Source: a virus. Taken from it: DNA of 20,492 nucleotides. The position numbers and the translations under genes are program-made. This document shows, in pieces, positions 13,837-18,790 of the stretch. The stretch lies in the IMG/VR virus record IMGVR_UViG_3300042480_000610, positions 1 to 20,492 of that record; one strand, written 5' to 3'. Position 1 is the stretch's first letter; the number at the start of each line of letters is the position of its first letter. The notes beneath the pieces are model-generated. The model did no database searches and was not told the origin of the DNA. It was given only the letters and a program-made list of their open reading frames with translations.

Positions 13837-14561
13837 TTATAGTCTTTTGCAACCCTCATGTTGTTTCTATAAAAATTTTTAAATTTACTTCTTATTAAAA
13901 GTCTTTGAGACAATAAAGTTTTATTGGATTCCTCAACATCAACTAATTCCATAGAATAATTATCTCTTTTAAAAGGAATTACCTGAACTAGGGGAGTTCC
14001 TCTCTCTAAAACCCCTTTAAATCCTTTTTCTAGTTGTATTGAAAAGTGACCGTCTGTAATAAATTTATCTGTATCTACTATTCCGCCAAATGTTCTAAAT
14101 GGTAATTCATCTGAGTGAAAAGGATGAGTAAACAAAGTGCTATATCCTTTTTCTGTTCCAACAGACCAAAACGGCATAATTCTAAAAATTTCTTTATGGT
14201 ATTGTTTTTCATTTAATGGGTAGTGAGATACTTGCTCTGGAGCATGAGAAGAAACTAACTCTCGCTTTACTTGACTAGCAAAAGATGGCACAGACCATTT
14301 TAGTTTATTCGGATCTGTTGCATCTACATATATGTCACAAGGAATATATATAATATATCCACTAGTAATAATATCAAAAATTGGCATACATCTTTTTACT
14401 GTTGATGCACTTCCTCCAGTTTTTAACATTTGCTCTTCGTCTGATGTACCGTATGCTGGTTGTTGTTTGTACCATTCTGGAATATTTTTAGATGCTGGCG
14501 TTGGCGCAGGAGACATTGCTTGGGTTTCTTTACTAAAAGGATAAAACTTAATCTTTGCCAT
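13833..14561 (-). CDS. DUF6065-like protein, copy B
   Basis: The 242-residue protein matches copy A with PEWYK (28-32), KRCMPIFDIITSGY (56-69), KGYSTLFTHP (138-147), ELPF (152-155), GGIVDTD (159-165), RGTP (187-190) and PFKRD (196-200). The stretch between about 80 and 135 is not conserved (HAPEQVSHYPLNEKQYHKEIF in B), which would fit a specificity region on a shared scaffold. No catalytic signature such as HxD or a nucleotide-binding loop is visible, so it may be a binding or structural protein. Start ATG 14561 follows AAGGAG and overlaps the preceding gene by 14 nt. Function unknown. Confidence 0.6.
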   Translation of the reverse strand: MAKIKFYPFSKETQAMSPAPTPASKNIPEWYKQQPAYGTSDEEQMLKTGGSASTVKRCMPIFDIITSGYIIYIPCDIYVDATDPNKLKWSVPSFASQVKRELVSSHAPEQVSHYPLNEKQYHKEIFRIMPFWSVGTEKGYSTLFTHPFHSDELPFRTFGGIVDTDKFITDGHFSIQLEKGFKGVLERGTPLVQVIPFKRDNYSMELVDVEESNKTLLSQRLLIRSKFKNFYRNNMRVAKDYK

Positions 14562-15186
14562 AAAACTCCTTAATTCTTGCTACAACATCATTCTCTGCGG
14601 TAAAAGTAATGAAGTAGGCTGGTTGCCTTCTTTTAATTCTACCATATCCGTCTGGCTTCATGTGTGAGCCTTTGTTTTTAAATTGAAAAAGTAGCATTTT
14701 TGGATCAACAATATCTGAATTTTCTTTGCTAGAAATATATTTTTCCTCATAAAAATAAAATGGAGAGTTCTCTGGTCTAGAAATGTGGACTTCAATCCCG
14801 TCGCAATCAATAAACCAGGTCATTGCCCATCTAAAAATTTCGCTAAAGCATTCTTCATTTTCTATAGTTTTTGCTCCATATTTATAAAACTGCCTCATGT
14901 GTATTTTTTCTACGGCATCTAATTTACTATTTTTTTCTAGCAAAAAAACCTCTGCAAAGTTTTCTTGACACAGCGTAACTGTATTGTCTACAATCGAAAC
15001 TAATCTAGGGGGTGATGATAATTTATACATATATTTATTGATTGGCTTTATAATTGAATCTTTATACTCTGTTTTTAAAATTTCATTATAGTCTAACCAG
15101 TCATTTTTTATATTAGACCTTTGATTAATAAATACAAATGATTTTTTTGTAGAATTTTCCCAAATATTAAAATCAAAATTGTTCAT
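14548..15186 (-). CDS. Diverged relative of the DUF6065-like pair, 212 aa
   Basis: The family is not recognised by name. The second half seems to follow the same order of elements as the two downstream paralogues: IEVHISRPENSPFYF (131-145) against GYSxLxTHP...LPF, then a strand LLFQFKNKGSH (165-175), then IKRRQPAYFITF (184-195) against (K/R)GTPxxQxxPF. PEWYK and PFKRD are absent. If right, this is a third, older copy. The N-terminal 60 residues are polar, with a W-x-D-Y. Its ATG overlaps the carbamoyltransferase stop by 4 nt (ATGA), so the two are translationally coupled, which argues for a joint job. Confidence 0.5.
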   Translation of the reverse strand: MNNFDFNIWENSTKKSFVFINQRSNIKNDWLDYNEILKTEYKDSIIKPINKYMYKLSSPPRLVSIVDNTVTLCQENFAEVFLLEKNSKLDAVEKIHMRQFYKYGAKTIENEECFSEIFRWAMTWFIDCDGIEVHISRPENSPFYFYEEKYISSKENSDIVDPKMLLFQFKNKGSHMKPDGYGRIKRRQPAYFITFTAENDVVARIKEFYGKD

Positions 15187-16616
15187 ATTGATCCTACTAT
15201 AATTTTATGATTATAAGTTTTTTCCCAAAGTTCTATATCTTTTTCATCATTTAGCAAAGGCTGACCCTTAATATTTAAACTTGTATTTAATAGAACTGGC
15301 ACACCAGTTTGTAAATAAAACTTGTTTAAAACTCGCCACAAATCTCTGTGTTGATAACGATTAACGGTTTGTACTCTAGAGGTTCCATCAGCATGAACAA
15401 CTGACGGGATCTTTTCTGGCTGAAGACATTTTACTGTGTACTGCATATATGGAGAATCAAAATCCATATCAAACCATTTATCTGCACACTCTTCCATAAC
15501 AACTGGAGCGAATGGCCTAAACGGCTCACGTTGTTTTATTAAATTAACCTTATCCTTTATATCAGGGTCTCTTGGATCAGCAAGTATGCTTCTATTGCCT
15601 AATGCTCGTGGTCCGTATTCTGCTCTTCCTGTTGCTACCGCCACAATTTTATCTTTTAATATACCCTCGACAATTGCATTAACTGGATAGTTACCTCCTA
15701 AATCATAGCCAAGGTATGGAGTTTCCCAGTTTAAATGTTTACCATAAAGCGCTGCTGCTGCTCCAAGAGATGACCCAGCATCTCCAGGATTAGGCATAAT
15801 CCATATATCGTCAAAAATATTCCACAACTCTGTATTTGCTGAAGAGTTTAAAGCGCACCCACCCATAAAGACTAAATTATATTTGCCAGTAATTTTTTGT
15901 GCGTGTTGCATAAACTCAGTCAGTCTATTTTTATATACATCCTGCACTGCTGCAGCAATATCAAATTTATCTTGTTCTGTTTTAACCCATCCCCAGTCTG
16001 TAATTCCTTTGTGGAAGTTATATTTTTGTTTTTTTATTGATGGGAAATAGTCATTAACTTTTTTATAGTATTTTTTTGAATCACCATACGCTGCCATGCC
16101 CATCATAATATACTCTTCTTGGTTTGGCATTAGGCCAATCAACTGTGTAAATGCGGAATAGAATAGACCAAAACTAAATGGGTAGTTGTGTTTTTCTTTT
16201 AATGTTATTGTAGAACCTTCTCCAGTCCAAATTGTTGACGTATTAAATTCACCTATGGAATCTAAAACAACTATTACGGCATCATCAAATGTGCTTGTAA
16301 AATATCCTGCTGCTGCGTGAGAATAGTGATGTTTAAATGATACCCTTGGAATGTTCTCTATATTAAACTTTGGTTTCCAATCTCCCAATCCACCATTTAA
16401 TACAAGCCTTGTTTTTTTTAAAAGTGGCTTTTCGTAATAGGCTATATAGTCTGGTTTTCCGTATGACAATGCGTCTTTAATTAAATCATTGTTTACATAC
16501 CAATCATTTTTTTGCTTGCTGTATCTTTCTGAATGCCCCGCAAATAATATTTTATTATTGTCAATTAAAGACACAGATGCATCGTGGGATGTTTCGTTAA
16601 TACCTAAAATTATCAT
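15183..16616 (-). CDS. O-carbamoyltransferase (NodU/CmcH/TobZ family)
   Basis: The 477-residue protein transfers a carbamoyl group from carbamoyl phosphate, through a carbamoyl-adenylate, to a hydroxyl. The N-terminal Kae1-like domain starts IILGINETSHDASVSL (H11) and has KHHYSHAAAGYF with H96 and H100 for iron, VVLDSIG with D119, GGCALN and PNPGDAGSSLGAA. The C-terminal YrdC-like part includes EYGPRALGNRSILADPR, REPFRPFAPVV and PVLLNTSLN. It is somewhat shorter than TobZ but keeps every landmark. Family members modify antibiotics and Nod factors; phage members are known that carbamoylate 5-hydroxymethylcytosine in DNA. No cytosine hydroxymethylase lies in this window, so DNA, glycan and small-molecule targets all remain open. 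It leads the overlapping modification block. Confidence 0.93.
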   Translation of the reverse strand: MIILGINETSHDASVSLIDNNKILFAGHSERYSKQKNDWYVNNDLIKDALSYGKPDYIAYYEKPLLKKTRLVLNGGLGDWKPKFNIENIPRVSFKHHYSHAAAGYFTSTFDDAVIVVLDSIGEFNTSTIWTGEGSTITLKEKHNYPFSFGLFYSAFTQLIGLMPNQEEYIMMGMAAYGDSKKYYKKVNDYFPSIKKQKYNFHKGITDWGWVKTEQDKFDIAAAVQDVYKNRLTEFMQHAQKITGKYNLVFMGGCALNSSANTELWNIFDDIWIMPNPGDAGSSLGAAAALYGKHLNWETPYLGYDLGGNYPVNAIVEGILKDKIVAVATGRAEYGPRALGNRSILADPRDPDIKDKVNLIKQREPFRPFAPVVMEECADKWFDMDFDSPYMQYTVKCLQPEKIPSVVHADGTSRVQTVNRYQHRDLWRVLNKFYLQTGVPVLLNTSLNIKGQPLLNDEKDIELWEKTYNHKIIVGSI

Positions 16617-16617
16617 A

Positions 16618-16824
16618 TCAATTAATTATCTTTAATACAACTTGGCAAGGATCTCCGCCATCCTCCCACTCTTGTTGTTCCTCTTCTGTCATATATGGAT
16701 CTCCTTCATGCGTATTGCAAAATGGTGGAGTAATCCACTTTCTGTTAATTCCATTTTCTAGCCAAATGTCAAACTCCTGAATATTAGAAAGTTCTTCTTG
16801 CTCTTCTTCAAACATGTTATTCAT
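16618..16824 (-). CDS. Small acidic protein, 68 aa
   Basis: The start shares a base with the stop of the peptidase gene (TAATG). The product is very acidic (FEEEQEELSNIQEFD... and MTEEEQQEWEDGGDPC) around a compact core KWITPPFCNTHEGDPY. One Cys-x-x-His (C36, H39) and a second Cys (C59) might bind a metal. I recall similar short proteins in aquatic phages but know no family name. Its tight coupling to the HslV-like peptidase makes it a candidate partner, substrate or inhibitor; this is an inference. Confidence 0.6.
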   Translation of the reverse strand: MNNMFEEEQEELSNIQEFDIWLENGINRKWITPPFCNTHEGDPYMTEEEQQEWEDGGDPCQVVLKIIN

Positions 16825-17345
16825 TATGCACTCACCGTATCTATTGGCCCTTTACATGAAGGGGAGTATTCTATTGCTGATGCAACTGCTTGCCTTACTC
16901 TGTTTCTAGGATTTTTTTGTTTTTGTGTTGAGTATAAGGACCCATATGCATACGCAGAGCCAGAACCCATACATAAAAATGGTTGTTGATATTCTGTTAA
17001 TGACATATCAATTGCATTGTGCTCAAATATTCTTCCACGAATACAGATTATCATTCCAAAATCTGCGTCTTTGGTTGTGTCTACCCACCACTCTTCATAA
17101 AACTTTCTTAATGATTTAATAAATTTAGTATACATAAATTTATCTAAATTTCCTTCTGGTAGTGGTGGCTTAAAGTTATGTCTAATTCTTTCGCCATCCA
17201 TAGTTCCAGCATATCCAAAAAGATACGGACCAGTTTTCCAAACTTTGGGGGCAACAATAGACATTATATTATCATCATCGGAAGCGCCACGATCTCCTGC
17301 CATAAAAACTTTGCCATCTTGTTTGACAACGGCAATAATGGTCAT
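16824..17345 (-). CDS. Proteasome-beta/HslV-like Ntn peptidase
   Basis: The 173-residue protein starts MTIIAVVKQDGKVFMAGDRGAS, like HslV. Removal of the initiator Met would expose Thr as residue 1. In mature numbering the catalytic set is present: T1, D17 (AGDRG), K33 (VAPKVWK), S129 (MGSGSAYAYG) and D168 (GPIDTVSA) near the usual D166. GYAGTMDGERI fills the place of the family's G-x-A-G loop. There is no propeptide, again as in HslV rather than the actinobacterial proteasome. No HslU-like ATPase is in the window. It likely forms a self-assembled ring that works alone or with a host unfoldase. It has the strongest -35/-10 pair with a leader, and a GAGAGG site. It overlaps the small acidic gene by one base. 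Confidence 0.88.
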   Translation of the reverse strand: MTIIAVVKQDGKVFMAGDRGASDDDNIMSIVAPKVWKTGPYLFGYAGTMDGERIRHNFKPPLPEGNLDKFMYTKFIKSLRKFYEEWWVDTTKDADFGMIICIRGRIFEHNAIDMSLTEYQQPFLCMGSGSAYAYGSLYSTQKQKNPRNRVRQAVASAIEYSPSCKGPIDTVSA

Positions 17346-17372
17346 AGGAATCCTCTCAAACTGGTATATTTA

Positions 17373-17400
17373 AGTATACCAAAAGATTTTTGCTTGTCAA
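17373..17400 (-). promoter_or_regulatory. Promoter of the HslV-like peptidase gene
   Basis: TTGACA (17395-17400) and TATACT (17373-17378) are 16 bp apart on the minus strand, with a short leader that carries GAGAGG before ATG 17345. It lies between the CHAP gene stop and the peptidase gene. Confidence 0.75.
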
Positions 17401-17406
17401 CTACTA

Positions 17407-17991
17407 TTATTTAATGGTTTGCCCACACGCTGAGCATGTTTTGGCTTTATTTTGAGATTTTTTATCAGCAGTTGATGCTGTTTTTTTCGCTGTTCCAAAT
17501 TTTGGACGACCAAACCCAACGATTGAGATTAGCACTCCAGCCTTATTTTTCTTATAAGCACGAAGTTGCTTGCAAACCTCTCCACCATTTCTTTGGCTTC
17601 CAGACTTTTTTGAAGAAGTATTTCCTTCAATACACCAAACAGTTCCATCTTCATTATCTTTTACAACAATACCTACGTGACTAATACGATCAACGCCATC
17701 TGAAGGGAAATCAAAATAGGCTATATCTCCTGGTTCTGGATCTGCTATATCAACATCAATCCATTGACCAGCCTTTTTAAATGCTGCTGCCCCACTTGGT
17801 GTGTAAACTGTATTGGGAATTTTTACCCCCGCTTCATTTCCACACCAGTTTACGAAACTTCCGCACCATGGTTGAAAGTTAGCCTTTGTGTAAGCGCCAT
17901 ACTTTGTTTCGTTATCTTTTGGACCCTCAATGACTCCAATTTCTGCTTTTGCAACTTCAATTAAACGTTCTGCTGTACCTTGATCTGCCAT
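17407..17991 (-). CDS. CHAP-domain peptidoglycan hydrolase (candidate endolysin)
   Basis: The 194-residue protein has a CHAP domain at residues 5-165. The catalytic Cys is C43 (QPWCGSFVNWCGNEAGV), the His is H105 (ISHVGIVV), and the acidic/polar partner is E122 or N124 (WCIEGNTS). PGDIAYFDF (87-95) is the family's usual link. It would cut a peptide bridge or the amide bond in peptidoglycan. A basic Thr/Lys linker (167-184) leads to a short C-terminal CSACGQ zinc knuckle, half of a ribbon, which may bind the wall. There is no signal peptide, so release would need a holin, and two candidate holins lie just upstream. A tail-associated role is less likely because no tail motifs are present. Confidence 0.85.
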   Translation of the reverse strand: MADQGTAERLIEVAKAEIGVIEGPKDNETKYGAYTKANFQPWCGSFVNWCGNEAGVKIPNTVYTPSGAAAFKKAGQWIDVDIADPEPGDIAYFDFPSDGVDRISHVGIVVKDNEDGTVWCIEGNTSSKKSGSQRNGGEVCKQLRAYKKNKAGVLISIVGFGRPKFGTAKKTASTADKKSQNKAKTCSACGQTIK

Positions 17992-17993
17992 TT

Positions 17994-18398
17994 TTATTTA
18001 TCCCAATCTGTGTCAACTGGTTGTTCTTCTGGCATTGCACCATCTGGTTTTGCTGCCAAACGTGCTGCTGTGGCATCAATTTCTGCTTCTAATTTTTTAT
18101 CTGCTTGAATATTCTTAGCATCTGTTTCTTTGTTTGCTATCTGTGCAGCCATTACATCTTTAGCGCCGTCTCTGCCAATTAAGATACCAGCAAGTGTTCC
18201 AGTAATAAATGTTGCTACTGATGACAAAACATTGAAAAACATTTTATCATTTTCTGATTGTCCACCAATTGGCTGTGTTACAAAAACAAGGGCATACAAA
18301 ATACCCATAGTTGTAAATAGTAAAATTGTTCCTAATGTTAGACCAAGAAAGAACTTTAATCTTGCTTCTAACTGATCTGTTGTATATTTTTCTCTCAT
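17994..18398 (-). CDS. Holin-like two-helix membrane protein
   Basis: The 134-residue protein has two membrane helices, about 15-40 (FFLGLTLGTILLFTTMGILY) and about 54-75 (VLSSVATFITGTLAGILIG). A long, charged, helical cytoplasmic tail (IANKETDAKNIQADKKL...) ends in acidic residues. That plan, and its place directly before the CHAP enzyme, suggest a holin or a membrane protein of the lysis cassette. Its ATG overlaps the lipoprotein stop by 4 nt (ATGA) and follows AGAGGTAAC. Holins share no sequence signature, so this rests on topology and context. Confidence 0.6.
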   Translation of the reverse strand: MREKYTTDQLEARLKFFLGLTLGTILLFTTMGILYALVFVTQPIGGQSENDKMFFNVLSSVATFITGTLAGILIGRDGAKDVMAAQIANKETDAKNIQADKKLEAEIDATAARLAAKPDGAMPEEQPVDTDWDK

Positions 18399-18589
18399 TT
18401 TGTTACCTCTCTTGGATCAAAACCATAAATATCATTTATGCATTCTCCATACCCTAAACAAGTTGGTGGATTACATGACTTTTTATTCCAGTTTTCTGGA
18501 TCTTGACATTCATAACGATACTTATTAGCACATCCAGTTAAGGATAAGGCTAATAGAGATATCACTAGAAGGCTACGAAGGGTTTTCAT
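18395..18589 (-). CDS. Small lipoprotein
   Basis: The start I prefer is ATG 18589, because a TATAAT box ends exactly 7 nt before it and overlaps the other ATG (18598). The 64-residue product has a lipoprotein signal peptide, MKTLRSLLVISLLALSLTGC, with the lipobox L-T-G-C at 17-20. The mature part has five further Cys (in YECQDPENWNKKSCNPPTC and GECINDIY), likely in disulfides. It is exported and lipid-anchored on the outer face of the membrane. In a lysis cassette this might block superinfection or act in envelope disruption; in a one-membrane host a spanin role is unlikely. Confidence 0.75.
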   Translation of the reverse strand: MKTLRSLLVISLLALSLTGCANKYRYECQDPENWNKKSCNPPTCLGYGECINDIYGFDPREVTK

Positions 18590-18596
18590 ACCTTCC

Positions 18597-18602
18597 ATTA
18601 TA
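18597..18602 (-). promoter_or_regulatory. Leaderless promoter of the lipoprotein gene
   Basis: TATAAT ends 7 nt before ATG 18589. GGAAGG lies within that gap but only 1 nt from the ATG, too near to act as a normal ribosome site. No -35 box is seen. Confidence 0.5.
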
Positions 18603-18613
18603 CTATATTATTG

Positions 18614-18790
18614 CTATTCGTCTTCTTTACGGATGCCTATGGTTGCAAACCATATGGCTACTGAGGCTAGGGTTACATACCCAACAACAGTCTTAGCGCT
18701 ACCTTCAAGCACTACCCAGGCTACAAAAAATCCCAGGAATGTAAAGTTTTCGTTTAGGGCTGCCATCCCCCATTCTTTTAACTTTTTCAT
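18614..18790 (-). CDS. Small two-helix membrane protein, candidate second holin
   Basis: The 58-residue protein is encoded from ATG 18790 to TAG 18614. It has a short basic N-terminus (MKKLKEWG), a helix FTFLGFFVAWVVLEG (about 16-30), a short turn, and a helix VVGYVTLASVAIWFATIG (about 35-52), ending in charged RKEDE. The AAGGAG ribosome site lies 7 nt before the ATG inside the Arg codons that end the tail protein. Size and topology fit a small holin or antiholin. The stop lies 11 nt upstream of the -10 box of the lipoprotein. Confidence 0.65.
   Translation of the reverse strand: MKKLKEWGMAALNENFTFLGFFVAWVVLEGSAKTVVGYVTLASVAIWFATIGIRKEDE

Noticed and set aside
13108-14561. Further 2OG-Fe(II) oxygenases
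   Set aside because: The THP motif contains His, but no HxD...H triad or EGGE strand is present; the two proteins form a family of their own.
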